From Alphaproteobacteria bacterium (lineage in GTDB: Bacteria > Pseudomonadota > Alphaproteobacteria > TMED109), in the NCBI GenBank assembly GCA_022824395.1, contig JAJDZX010000052.1, forward strand, positions 1 to 57,508: DNA of 57,508 nucleotides, written 5' to 3'. Below, in pieces: positions 1-8,493 of this stretch. The stretch's first letter is position 1. Every line of letters begins with the position of its first letter. The translations under genes were made by a program, and so were the position numbers. The notes beneath the pieces are model-generated. The model worked only from the letters and a program-made list of their open reading frames with translations. It did not search any database and was not told where the DNA came from.

Positions 1-2
1 GT

Positions 3-803
3 TTCTCCGAGGACGTCGACATTACGCTCGACTGCCGCGCCTTCGCCGACGGATTCGATCCCTTCGCGCCAGGCGTCAGCCGGTCCGCGATCCGGCGGTT
101 CAGCGACCGGCTCAAGTCCTGCGTCGACGACCATGTCCGCCATGTCGTCGGCCCGGCGCTGGAAGCCGCCGCCGGCGCGATCCCGGCGTCGGGCCGGCCC
201 GCCGTCCGCATCGGCGAGGACGGTGAGCGGGTTTGGTTCGCCTACCCCTCGGCCGTCGACAACCCCCACAGCTATCTCGCAACGCAAGTCCTGCTGGAGT
301 TCGGCGGCCGCAACGTCGTCGATCCCAACGAGCGGCACCAGGTCACCCCCGAAATCGCCGCCCTGACCCCGGACCTCGACTGGTCCGCCGCGGCCGTGAC
401 CGTCCTGTCGCCCTCGCGCACCTTCTGGGAGAAGGCCACGCTGATCCATGTCGAATGTCACCGGGGGCGGCTCGCCGCGGGCCCGGAGCGCCTGTCCCGC
501 CACTGGTTCGACCTTGCCTGCCTCGCCTCGCACGACGCCGGCCGGACCGCGATTGCGGACCGCGCGCTGCTCGAAGACGTGGTCCGCCACAAGACGGTCT
601 TCTTCAACGCGGGCTATGCCCATTACGACCGGTGCCTCGACGGCCGGTTTCGCCTCGTCCCCGACGATGACGCGCTTGCCGGACTGCGTTCGGACTACGA
701 CGCCATGCGACGTGCCGGCATCGTGGGCGCCCAGGCGCCGGAGTTCCAGGACCTGATCGAACGGCTCCGCGCCCTGGAAGCCGAAATCAACCACCGGTCC
801 TGA
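3..803 (+). CDS. AbiEii/AbiGii-type nucleotidyltransferase toxin, 5' end outside window
   Basis: The reading frame is open from base 3 to the TGA at 801-803, about 266 residues with the start missing. The first visible residues read FSEDVDITLD, which fits the nucleotidyltransferase signature of AbiEii toxins, where two acidic residues coordinate the metal. A conserved later segment, TFWEKATLIH (about residue 140), is also typical of the AbiEii/DUF1814 family. Family members are the toxin half of type IV toxin-antitoxin or abortive-infection systems. No antitoxin is visible because the upstream side is outside the window. The gene looks intact up to its stop. Family assignment is confident; toxicity is inferred from the family. 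Confidence 0.8.
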   Translation, partial: FSEDVDITLDCRAFADGFDPFAPGVSRSAIRRFSDRLKSCVDDHVRHVVGPALEAAAGAIPASGRPAVRIGEDGERVWFAYPSAVDNPHSYLATQVLLEFGGRNVVDPNERHQVTPEIAALTPDLDWSAAAVTVLSPSRTFWEKATLIHVECHRGRLAAGPERLSRHWFDLACLASHDAGRTAIADRALLEDVVRHKTVFFNAGYAHYDRCLDGRFRLVPDDDALAGLRSDYDAMRRAGIVGAQAPEFQDLIERLRALEAEINHRS

Positions 804-1017
804 GAACGCTGCCCTTCGTTGCGCGATTGCCCTGCCGCTGCGCAGCCGGCGCGGCGGCATCTGCGGTCGCGCGCCCCTCGCGCGTGGCGACCGTGTTCCG
901 CCGCCGCCCCGAGGCTTTCGCGGGCCCGGTAGCCGGGCGGGTAGGTCGGGAGCTTGCGCAAGTGATGGTTCCTGCGCGTGGCACTCCTGATGGCGTGCCA
1001 GCGGTAAGAGAAAGCCG

Positions 1018-1262
1018 ATGCGGTCGGTCAGCCTGCTCGACCGGCAGCAGGTGGTTACCCGGCTCGTCCACGACATCAAGGGGCTGGGCGCGATCGATCC
1101 GCTGCTCGCGGACCCGGGCATTTCCGACATCCCGATCAACGGGCTCTCGTCCGCCTACGTCGAGCGGCACGGCCGGCTGGAGCCGATCGAGCTGCGCTTC
1201 CGCGACGAGCGGCACCTCTTTCACATCGCGCAACGCATCGCGGGCCGGGTGTGGCGGCGGAT
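1018..1262 (+). pseudogene. CpaF/VirB11-type secretion ATPase, N-terminal fragment
   Basis: This is about 80 codons matching the N-terminal part of CpaF (TadA), the ATPase of Tad/Flp pilus assembly. Recognisable pieces are LGAIDPLLADPGISDI, a YVERHGRLE motif and LRFRDERHLFHIAQRI. The Walker A domain, which should follow, is absent: at about 1255 the homology stops and a different ATPase fragment begins in another frame. No other Tad gene is nearby. A relic of a rearrangement is the best reading. Confidence 0.65.
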
Positions 1263-1640
1263 CTGCACAACCGTTACCCGGTGCCGTTCGAGGAACGCAG
1301 CAAGGGGTTCCAGTGGTTTTTCTCGTTCTATCTGGTGTTTCCCGCGGAATCCAGGCGCGCGCACGGAGGCGCCGTGCTGCTGCTGGACGAGCCCGGCCTG
1401 CACCTCCCACCTGCACCTGCAGCACGAGCTGATCGGCTTGTTCGAGCGCATCGCCGACGACAATCAGCTGCTCTACAGCACGCACCTGCTGTTCCTCATC
1501 GACGCGAACCGGATGGAGCGCATCCGCACCGTTTACCTGAGCGGCACCGAGCTCCGCTCGACGCGCGTCTCCAATGAAATCCGCCCGGCCGACCACCGCG
1601 ACACCTTGTCGCCCCTGGCGAACCAGCCGTTGACCTACGA
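1251..1640 (+). pseudogene. AAA/OLD-like ATPase, C-terminal fragment (frameshifted)
   Basis: Two frames are needed to read this fragment. In frame 3 (from 1251) there is ERSKGFQWFFSFYLVF and a Walker B motif LLLDEPGLHL at about 1378-1405. The match then moves to frame 1 with HELIGLFERIADDNQLLYST and a switch-like LLFLIDANRMERIRTVYL. This resembles the C-terminal half of AAA_15/OLD-type ATPases, which often sit next to nucleases or nucleotidyltransferase toxins. The N-terminal half with Walker A is missing and its place is taken by the CpaF fragment. It cannot encode a functional ATPase. Confidence 0.65.
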
Positions 1641-2383
1641 GGACATCCCCTGGCCGGGCGAGGTTGCGCCGCGGCCTCAGCACAGCCGCCGGAAAGGGAA
1701 GCAACTCACGAAACCAAGGAACAGGTCAGTCGACGCGTCGGCTCGAGATCCTGCCCGGACTCCGGCAATAGGGGCCCATCGCGCCAGTGCTCGACGCAGC
1801 GCTTGAGTTTACGGATCCGCACCGTGCATGGTCGACTACGAGCGGCGGCTGCGCCCGGACACGCGCCTAGCCCGGGCGAGCGGTGAGCCCCCGCAAGGCC
1901 GCCACCGCGGAGATGATCGCCACGGCTGGCGACGACGTGCCGGACACACAGCAGCTCGAGGCGCAGTTCCGCGACTTACTGCTCCGAAACCGCGGGGCCG
2001 GCAACGACGAACTGCCGCAGGCAGGGCATCGGCGCAACTAGGAACGGACTTGCCCCCGAACGCCTTGGTGCCATCCGGGCTTGGAGGCTCCTGTGCCGCG
2101 TGCTGGCTGCGCATGCCCGAGGATACGCTTCCCACCCAGGCCGGGGACAAGACATCGCTGCGACAATCTTGCCCGATGGCAAAACGGTGGGGGCCTGTGA
2201 GGGGCGGAAAGACTCTCGACAGTAAGATCGTGTGCCGCGACAGAGACACCAACGAGTTTGGCGGCCCGTCTGAAGTCCTTTGAAAGCTGAATTGGAGGCG
2301 TGGGCAAGACGTTTCCTGGAACTCGGATGAAAGGTCAAGGGGAGCTCATGCCTACAGGTGCCCTAAGTCAAATTCTTCGATTT
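1641..2383. other. no recognisable gene; short open frames only
   Basis: This stretch lies between the ATPase relic and the inverted-repeat element. The longest plausible frame is 1883-2041 (+, GTG start, 52 codons, with LEAQFRDLLLRNRG near the end), but I recognise no family and see no good ribosome site. It is probably degraded accessory DNA. Confidence 0.4.
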
Positions 2384-2524
2384 TCGTATCTGCTCACGCC
2401 TGGCTGGCCGCGCTCGGCTACAACCCACTCGTCGCCATCCAGATCGCGCTCGCCGGCAACACCGTCGACATCGTCAAGACGCACGCCCCCGAACCCGCCG
2501 CCAGCCAGGCGTGAGCAGATACGA
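2384..2524. repeat. 141-bp element bounded by perfect 25-bp inverted repeats
   Basis: Bases 2384-2408 are the exact reverse complement of 2500-2524, giving a perfect 25-bp inverted pair around a 91-bp core. The left arm begins TCGTATCTGCTCACGCC. No clear target-site duplication is visible on either side. The core can be read as a short in-frame peptide (including YNPLVAIQIALAGNT) whose TGA lies inside the right arm. It could be a MITE-like non-autonomous element or a long hairpin; no transposase is adjacent. Confidence 0.6.
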
Positions 2525-2850
2525 GTTTCTCTCAATTCAAGGTGAACGCCGCCACGCCAGCGTTCAGCCTGTCCGTATCGCGGTAATTTGGCCATTTGGC
2601 CACGTAATGCGTCCACTTCGGCATCGGCCAAGAAATGAGTTTTCCGTTCACCGCGTGCACTGGCGTAGCCCTGCGACTTGCGCAGACAGGCGTATCCGGA
2701 GCGAACTGGCAGCGTCCCTGTGGCTTTGCGCCAACTGACGAGCGCATTCCCTCCGCATCGGCCGCGCACCGGGGATGGCCCGCCAGCCGAGCCCACTTCT
2801 ACAGGAATCCCGTTCGGCGCCGAACTATCTACCTGTACTGGTACAATCCC

Positions 2851-3065
2851 AACAGGAATGCATCGTTCGACACCCTGTCCACGACCTCGAAAAAGCTGGC
2901 TTCGACCGCCAAAAGGCCGAAGCCGCCGCCGCCGCCCTCGGGAACGCATCCCTACCCGGTCAAGACCAACTTGCAACCAAGGCTGACCTGCACAAGGTCG
3001 CACTCGCAATCGTCGCCATCAATTCAGGCGTCACGTTCGGGCTCCTCAAACTGCTTCTTCCCTGA
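2851..3065 (+). pseudogene. DUF1640-like small coiled-coil membrane protein, frameshifted
   Basis: FDTL, the usual N-terminus of DUF1640-type proteins, occurs in frame 1 at about 2869. The continuation HDLEKAGFDRQKAEA, then DQLATKADLHKVALA and a C-terminal hydrophobic stretch ending FGLLKLLLP, is in frame 3 and stops at 3065. The family has an N-terminal helical region with an LATKADL motif followed by one C-terminal membrane helix, and this arrangement is visible. The frame change between FDTL and HDLEKAG shows a small deletion or sequencing error. Such genes are common in alphaproteobacterial accessory regions; their function is unknown. Confidence 0.5.
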
Positions 3066-3196
3066 CGTCAGGAAGCAGCGGTGTTTCCCTCCGGCGAACC
3101 CTACGATTACCAGTCAAACGAAGCCCACCGATTGAGCTAGATGGGCCGTTTGACGGCCACAAAACGGGCTCACCTGCGGTCGACGACAATACCGAC

Positions 3197-3634
3197 ATGA
3201 TCGTCCTCCTGGTCTTGTTGGTGGGGTCAGGGAGACACAGCGAACGACGCGATCTCCTGAGAGCCGCGCCCCACGAAGTCGACGGCAGGATTGCCGAGGC
3301 GGTGACAGAGGACCGACAGACCGCCAACGCCCTGAAATAGGCGGTGGCAAAACTTGACGCGAAACGGGCGCCTGCGTTCCGGGACCGGATCGAGGCGGCG
3401 GAAACGGCACTCGCCGACTATGCCGAGATCCTCCTGGAAACCGAGCAGATGGGCGCGCTTACTTGCCGCAGATTGAGTCGCCAAGGAGCCGGCTGCAAAT
3501 CTGGTCAATCAGCTTCATGCCGATTGTTTCACCACCTTAACGCTTGGGCGAATGCGTTGGCGGGTCCGGCTGTCGTCATCCAATCGCCAAACAGCGCGCC
3601 AGCAACCAGCAACTGCCCGAACGCAACCCCATAA
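3197..3634 (+). pseudogene. unrecognised reading frame with internal TAG
   Basis: A plus-strand frame starts at ATG 3197 with a hydrophobic beginning (MIVLLVLLVG). It meets TAG at 3338-3340 and continues open in the same frame to 3634, including a helical, charged segment (RDRIEAAETALADYAEILLE). Continuous composition on both sides of the stop suggests one interrupted gene, perhaps a small membrane-anchored coiled-coil protein. I do not recognise the family and coding status is weak. Confidence 0.22.
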
Positions 3635-3723
3635 ACGATGTGGCGTCGCTTCGCCCACAACAGTGTCGGCGTCAGGACCAGTACAGCCCACCACTCAAGC
3701 TCCAACAGTGAAACTCCACAATC

Positions 3724-4065
3724 TCAAATTGGGGAGATCGGATACTTTCGACCGCCAGCCACATCTTGCTGCAACAGGTCGTCCGTCGTCTCGAGTTCGT
3801 AGACCACCTCGATTGATTCGCAGCATGCTCGCATGGCTAGACGATGCGCCTGCAACTCAGCGTCCGATCCGACGCTCTGCCGTTCCCACACCTGGCGGCT
3901 AGGCCACTGGGCATACCCGATATGCTCGCCGGTGTCGGCTTGATGTAGGCGTGAACCGAGACTTCCAGCGTTGCGGTAGTACCACTTGGTGACGGCGAGC
4001 CAGTGGCGGCGGAACTGGGCCTCGCGGTCGGGCTTCACCGTGAACCGGTAGATCACGCAGAACAT
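3724..4065 (-). CDS. ABM-domain (antibiotic biosynthesis monooxygenase-like) protein
   Basis: The 113-residue protein begins MFCVIYRFTVKPDREAQFRR and contains GSLGSRLHQADTG and YAQWPSRQVWE. These match the dimeric alpha-beta barrel ABM fold: an N-terminal beta strand with a VKPG-like turn, a Trp-rich helix and the Y-A-x-W-P-S segment. Members are small cofactor-free oxygenases or heme- and quinone-related enzymes, often of unknown substrate. Length is about normal. It stands alone, with degraded DNA on both sides, so context gives no substrate. Family confident, activity unknown. Confidence 0.75.
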   Translation of the reverse strand: MFCVIYRFTVKPDREAQFRRHWLAVTKWYYRNAGSLGSRLHQADTGEHIGYAQWPSRQVWERQSVGSDAELQAHRLAMRACCESIEVVYELETTDDLLQQDVAGGRKYPISPI

Positions 4066-4533
4066 GGGTTGTCCTTCCCTTTGGGACCGACGGACCGTTG
4101 GAAGAGTCTTTCTCGACTACTCGTGAAACGGAGAGAGTATTTCTCAGCCTATTGTGAATGCGCTTGATCTGCGGATGATCCTTCAGCCGAACCTACGGGA
4201 ACAATCCCGGAATCGATTCTCATCACCAGTGAAATGACGACTCCATCTATTACGAAAACTCGCAGCGATTGCGGAAGATTGGCGTGCACGATTTCCCGTG
4301 CTGGGAAACGGTGGGGCTCTTGTTGTGGCATACCGCTGGCAACGCCGCCGCCCGCTAGCCGGCCCGCCAAGCGTCCAAGCTGCCGAAAAATTGCAGATGT
4401 TCTGATGTTTCGCGTGAGTTGAGCGCCACGCTCCACCGCCTCGCTGACACGGAAGCTCAAAACTCACGGTGATCAGCCGATGTCGAGGCGTCCGCGAGTT
4501 CGCCGCCGCCAGGAGGGCAGCGGCGGCCCGCCG
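4066..4533. other. intergenic region, nothing recognised
   Basis: This region separates the ABM gene from the end of the sulfite dehydrogenase cluster. Open frames on the minus strand here (for example 4149-4460) are low-complexity shadows without recognisable motifs or convincing start sites. Confidence 0.5.
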
Positions 4534-4875
4534 TCAGCGCGACGGGTAGTTCGGACGGTCGCGGCCGTACTGCCCGGCCAGGTAGTCGAGGACGGTATCG
4601 CGGAGTCGTCCCCGTAGTGGTGCCATCCCGTGCTCGTCCACCATCCAGTCGAGCAGTTCGTCCCATTGTTGGCGCGGCAGACCCTGCTGGATGACAATGC
4701 GCTCCGAGTGGCAAGACGTGCACGCGGCATGGGTCTCCGCGGCACCTTTTCCCGCCGCGAGAAGGCCGATCCCGTCTTCTGCCGGCCCGGTTGCGTGGCG
4801 GGTCTCCGCCGCCCCGGGCGCCGGCGCAGCGAGGAAGAACCCCAGCAGGAGAATTGCTCGGCGGATCGTCCACAA
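4534..4875 (-). CDS. periplasmic cytochrome c subunit of sulfite dehydrogenase (SorB-like)
   Basis: The 113-residue protein has an N-terminal signal peptide (hydrophobic ILLLGFFLAAPAPGAA, cleavage near residue 23) and one heme-binding CTSCH motif at residues 52-56. A Met near residue 84 (DEHGMAPL) may be the sixth heme ligand. Size and motif fit the monoheme cytochrome that takes electrons from the molybdenum subunit of SorAB-type sulfite dehydrogenases. It lies 23 bp downstream of that subunit on the same strand. The start is TTG at 4875 with a GGGAG site about 8 bases upstream. Electrons probably pass on to the respiratory chain. Confidence 0.8.
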   Translation of the reverse strand: MWTIRRAILLLGFFLAAPAPGAAETRHATGPAEDGIGLLAAGKGAAETHAACTSCHSERIVIQQGLPRQQWDELLDWMVDEHGMAPLRGRLRDTVLDYLAGQYGRDRPNYPSR

Positions 4876-4898
4876 GGTGGCGGCTCCCCTGCGCCGCC

Positions 4899-6188
4899 CT
4901 ACGTCACGCGGAGCGCGACCCGGTGCATCGAGTTGTTGAGATAGCCCTTCGGATTCCAGTCGATGCCGAAGGGCTGCATGTCGCCGGCGCTGTCGGTCGC
5001 TCTTGCCCAGACCTCGTAGTAGCCCGCCTCAGGGAATTCCACGGTCCGGCGCCAGTTCTGCCATGCGCCCGCGTTGACCGGCGGGTCCAGTTCCGTCCGC
5101 ATCCAGGACGCGCCGAAATCGACCGAGAGATCGACCGCTCCGACGGTCCGGTCCCCGGACCACGCGTGGCCCCGCACCTCGACGCTGCGGCCCGCGCGGC
5201 TGTCGTTCCTCGGGAAGGTCACGAGGGACTTGACCGGCATGCGCTCGATGATCTCGAAGTCCTCCTTCGGGACCTCGTCGCCGGGCGCGACCGGGTACCG
5301 CGGCACCCGGTAGGAGGTGCCGGTCATCTTGGGGCCGTCGTGGACTTGGTCGCGAAGCTCGATCCGGGTCAGCCACTTCTGCGAGCAGGACCCGGGCCAG
5401 CCGGGCACGACGAGGCGCAGCGGCGCACCGTTCTGCCGGTGGAGCGGGTTGCCGTTCATCGCGAACGCGACCAGCACGTTGTCGGTCATGGCCTTGGCGA
5501 TCGGGACGCCGCGCGAAATCGGCAGCCTGTCCGGATCGCCCGAGAGATGGGTGTCCGCTCCGTAGTGCGCCGTGTAGACGACGCCGGGCGCCGGTTCGGC
5601 TTTCCTGAGGACGTCGGCAAGCCGCACGCCGGTCCACGCGGAGCAGGCGACGGCGCCGAGGGTCCACTGGTTTCCCCTGGCCGGCGGGTCGAAGAAGGCC
5701 CGGCCGTTGCCGCCGCACTCGATGGTCAGTGCCATCGTCACGACCTCAAACGCCTGCTGCAGGTCCGAGATCGCGAGCGTCAACGGATTGGCGACCAGGC
5801 CGTCCACGCGGAGCGTCCAGTTCCCTGGATCCGTTTCCTCCGGGGGGATGCCGTTATTGCGGATGAAGTGCCGGGCCGTCGGGGTGACTGCGTCGTCGAG
5901 CAGGTGCGCGGGCGTTTCGGCATTGATCGGCCGGTCGTTGAGCAGGACGAGCCCGTCCTTGCCGACGAGGAGCTCTTCGTCGGCGAAAGCAGCCGGCACC
6001 AGCCCCTGCGGCATGTGGGCGTAGTGCGGAATCGTCATGCCGAGCAGCCCGCCGGCGGTGGCCAGCCCGGCGCCTGCGAAGAAGCCGCGCCGGCTCAGCC
6101 CGGGCTTGAAGAACTGCCGGTGCGCCTCTTCCGGGTGCGCGGCGAAAAATGCATGCAGGCCCTGCGTGGTGCGGGGATTCCTCGGCAT
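4899..6188 (-). CDS. sulfite dehydrogenase/oxidase molybdopterin subunit (SorA/SoxC type)
   Basis: The 429-residue protein has a twin-arginine signal (SRRGFF, R33-R34), so it is folded and exported with its cofactor. The molybdopterin domain follows; C158 in TIECGGNGRAFF is the expected molybdenum-ligating cysteine, in a context closer to SoxC (ECxGN) than to animal sulfite oxidase. The C-terminal third is the Mo-co dimerisation domain (VRGHAWSGDRTV, YYEVWARATDSAG). It should oxidise sulfite to sulfate in the periplasm and hand electrons to the SorB-like cytochrome. Start ATG 6188 has GGAG upstream. No other sox genes are nearby, which favours a stand-alone sulfite-detoxifying or energy-yielding enzyme. 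Confidence 0.87.
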   Translation of the reverse strand: MPRNPRTTQGLHAFFAAHPEEAHRQFFKPGLSRRGFFAGAGLATAGGLLGMTIPHYAHMPQGLVPAAFADEELLVGKDGLVLLNDRPINAETPAHLLDDAVTPTARHFIRNNGIPPEETDPGNWTLRVDGLVANPLTLAISDLQQAFEVVTMALTIECGGNGRAFFDPPARGNQWTLGAVACSAWTGVRLADVLRKAEPAPGVVYTAHYGADTHLSGDPDRLPISRGVPIAKAMTDNVLVAFAMNGNPLHRQNGAPLRLVVPGWPGSCSQKWLTRIELRDQVHDGPKMTGTSYRVPRYPVAPGDEVPKEDFEIIERMPVKSLVTFPRNDSRAGRSVEVRGHAWSGDRTVGAVDLSVDFGASWMRTELDPPVNAGAWQNWRRTVEFPEAGYYEVWARATDSAGDMQPFGIDWNPKGYLNNSMHRVALRVT

Positions 6189-6334
6189 GGGACGTCTCCG
6201 GCCATCGTGCGACGCGCGGCAAGCCTCGACGGATGGACGGACTTGCCCGGTGGCCCGGCATTCTGGCTTCCCGGCAGGCCCTTCTGCAAATGTGCGGGGG
6301 CGCCGGCCGGCGGCGATGCGGGCCGGGCCGGCGA

Positions 6335-6910
6335 CTACTCGAGCGGCTGCACCACCGTGAACGCTCCGCGGATGTCGCCCTCCACGTAGCCGCGCGCCCG
6401 ATCCTCGGGGTAGAGCGCGTCCAGCTGGGCGGCGATGTCGGGGGCCACGCTGGCACCGTGGCAGGCCGTGCAGACCTCCATGGTGATGATGGCTTTCATG
6501 TACCGGAAGGAACGGCGCCCGTCGGCGGTCACGATCTCGGCATGGTCCAGGGTCTTCGGGTCGGCGCCTGCGGCCTTGCGGGCCTCGAAGTCCTGGAGCA
6601 CGGCGAGCTCCCATGCGTCAGGCGCGTTGGCAGGGTTCCGCAGCTTCAGGCTGGTACGCCCGATCCGCCAGCCGCGGGCCATGGATTCCGCGTGCGCGAT
6701 TTCCGGCGCAACGAGATTGCAGACCTCGATGGCGGCGATCGGCCCGCCGTCGTCCATGGCCAGCGAAAGCTGACCCTGCAGCGTGCCGGCGAGGGATTTG
6801 ATGGCCTCGTGGCTCGCGGCCGTGCGGGCCGCCAGGTCGTCTTCGGCGAGCGGCATGCTCGCCGGGACCAGGACGAAGATGAGACCGAGAACGGCCGGGG
6901 TTACGCGCAT
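6335..6910 (-). CDS. periplasmic DUF3365 (Tll0287-like) c-type heme protein
   Basis: The 191-residue protein begins with a signal peptide (MRVTPAVLGLIFVLVPASMPLA). A DUF3365-like body follows: IEVCNLVAPEIA, GWRIGRTSLKLRNPANAPDAWE and the heme attachment motif CTACH at residues 147-151. Proteins of this fold bind one covalent heme and are suspected redox sensors or electron carriers. It precedes the sulfite dehydrogenase gene by 146 bp on the same strand, so a redox role with it is plausible but inferred. AAGGG lies six bases before ATG 6910. Confidence 0.8.
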   Translation of the reverse strand: MRVTPAVLGLIFVLVPASMPLAEDDLAARTAASHEAIKSLAGTLQGQLSLAMDDGGPIAAIEVCNLVAPEIAHAESMARGWRIGRTSLKLRNPANAPDAWELAVLQDFEARKAAGADPKTLDHAEIVTADGRRSFRYMKAIITMEVCTACHGASVAPDIAAQLDALYPEDRARGYVEGDIRGAFTVVQPLE

Positions 6911-7177
6911 GATCGACCCTTGCTGGATGTCGGCGGCGCAGCTTACCAAACCGGGTGTTGGCGCCGTCCGGACACCGTGGCGAAACCGGCGTGCCGCTGG
7001 CTGGCGAGACCGGTGCCGGCCCGGTTGAGCCATGCGTACTGTGCATGCCCTGACCTGCAAGGATCGCACACCTCGTTCCCGAATTTACGCGGTTTCGGGC
7101 ATTGCTCGTCATGCAGAAATTGCATGGCTTCCTTGACTCCTACTCACACAGGTAGAGCGTGTGGGATCTAGGCGGGC

Positions 7178-8419
7178 ATGCACCCGGCCGGTTCCGGGCC
7201 GGGGAGAGACCCGGGACGGAACGGATTCGTGAAGACACGCACGATCGTCTCGCTGCTGCTGGCTGCCGTCATCGTGGCGGGGCTCGGAATCTGGGGCGCC
7301 GTGTGGTGGCAGGAACGCCGTCACTTCGAGGTGACCGACAACGCCTACGTGCGCGGCAGCATCACGATGATCGCCTCGCGCATCAGCGGCTACGTCATCG
7401 AGGTGCCGCCGCCGACGCATACCCACGTCTATCCCGGTGACCTGCTGGCGGTGTTCGAGACGGAACCACTCGAAGCGATCGTGGCCGAGCGGCGCGCGAG
7501 CGTGGAGGTGGCCGAGGCCGCGATGGCGGCCGCTCTGGCCGAAGTCGAGGCGGCCAACGCTGCGGGCACCGCCGTCGCCGGTCATCGGGCGACGACGGAA
7601 GCCCGCAAGGTCGCGAAGCAGGGCGAGGTGCGGAGCGCCGAAGCCCGGGCCGCCTCGCTCGAGGCCGAGCGCGATCATGCGTCGATGGACGCGGAGCGGG
7701 CGGAGACATTGTACGACGCGCGCTCCATCAGCCGCAGCGGCCTGGACGACGCCCGCACCCGGCTGGTGCGGGCCGAGCATGATCTGCAGGCCGCGCGGGC
7801 GGACGTGGCCAAGCTCCGGAGCGAGCTGCTCGTGCTGGATGCCGAGATCGCCGAGCTGGACGCGGAGGCGTCGGAACGCGACGCGAACCTCAGCCGGGCC
7901 AACGCCCGCCACCAGAGCGCCGTGGCCGCGCTCGAAAGCGCGAAGGCCAAGCTGGAGGCGGCGGACCTCGATCTCGCGTCGACCGAGATCCGGGCGCCGA
8001 TCGAGGGCTTCATCGCCAACCAGACGGTCGAGCCCGGCTTCTATATCGAGGAAGGCTGGCCGATGATGGCGGTCGTGCCGCTCCACAGCATCTGGATCAC
8101 GGCGAATTTCAAGGAAACGCAGCTGGAGCGGCTGCGCGTGGGGCAGGAAGTCCGGATCGAGGTCGATGCGTTCCCGGACCACCCGATCACGGGCAACATC
8201 CTGAGTTTCGCGCCCGCGAGCGCCGCGTCGTTTTCGCTGCTGCCGCCGCAGAACGCGTCCGGCAACTTCGTCAAGGTCGTGCAGCGGGTGCCCGTCAAGA
8301 TCCGCTTCGAGACGCCACAGGAACTCACGAACCGGATCGTGCCCGGCATGTCGGTCGTGGTCGCGGTTGACACGCGCACGGCGCCGCAGGGGGCGGCGCT
8401 GGCGGAGCGCACGCCGTAA
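7178..8419 (+). CDS. emrA: HlyD/EmrA-family membrane fusion protein
   Basis: This is the periplasmic adaptor of a tripartite or EmrAB-type efflux pump. One membrane helix lies near the N-terminus (IVSLLLAAVIVAGLGIWGAVWW), followed by the biotinyl-lipoyl signature TDNAYVRGSI and SRISGYVIEV. A long Ala/Glu/Arg-rich coiled coil spans about residues 110-265, and the returning lipoyl/beta-barrel part contains STEIRAPIEGFI. The C-terminus is VPGMSVVVAVDT. Start is either ATG 7178 (AGG five bases upstream) or GTG 7229, which would put the helix closer to the N-terminus. The MFS partner follows on the same strand. Confidence 0.9.
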   Translation: MHPAGSGPGRDPGRNGFVKTRTIVSLLLAAVIVAGLGIWGAVWWQERRHFEVTDNAYVRGSITMIASRISGYVIEVPPPTHTHVYPGDLLAVFETEPLEAIVAERRASVEVAEAAMAAALAEVEAANAAGTAVAGHRATTEARKVAKQGEVRSAEARAASLEAERDHASMDAERAETLYDARSISRSGLDDARTRLVRAEHDLQAARADVAKLRSELLVLDAEIAELDAEASERDANLSRANARHQSAVAALESAKAKLEAADLDLASTEIRAPIEGFIANQTVEPGFYIEEGWPMMAVVPLHSIWITANFKETQLERLRVGQEVRIEVDAFPDHPITGNILSFAPASAASFSLLPPQNASGNFVKVVQRVPVKIRFETPQELTNRIVPGMSVVVAVDTRTAPQGAALAERTP

Positions 8420-8493
8420 GCACTTCCTCCGTTCTGCCGCCAGCGATCGATGTCGGCGGGCTGACACCTTCCGGCCGACTCGCCTTCTGGGCG

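Noticed and set aside
787..1704. 305-codon minus-strand open frame
   Set aside because: Lies over the CpaF/ATPase relics with no recognisable motif and the usual Arg/Ala-rich shadow composition.
1883..2041. 52-codon GTG-start frame
   Set aside because: Clean frame but no family match, no ribosome site and degraded surroundings; mentioned only as part of a non-coding stretch.
4791..6389. Very long plus-strand open frame opposite the sulfite dehydrogenase genes
   Set aside because: It is the antisense shadow of high-GC coding DNA; no motifs, and the minus strand encodes recognisable enzymes across the same span.
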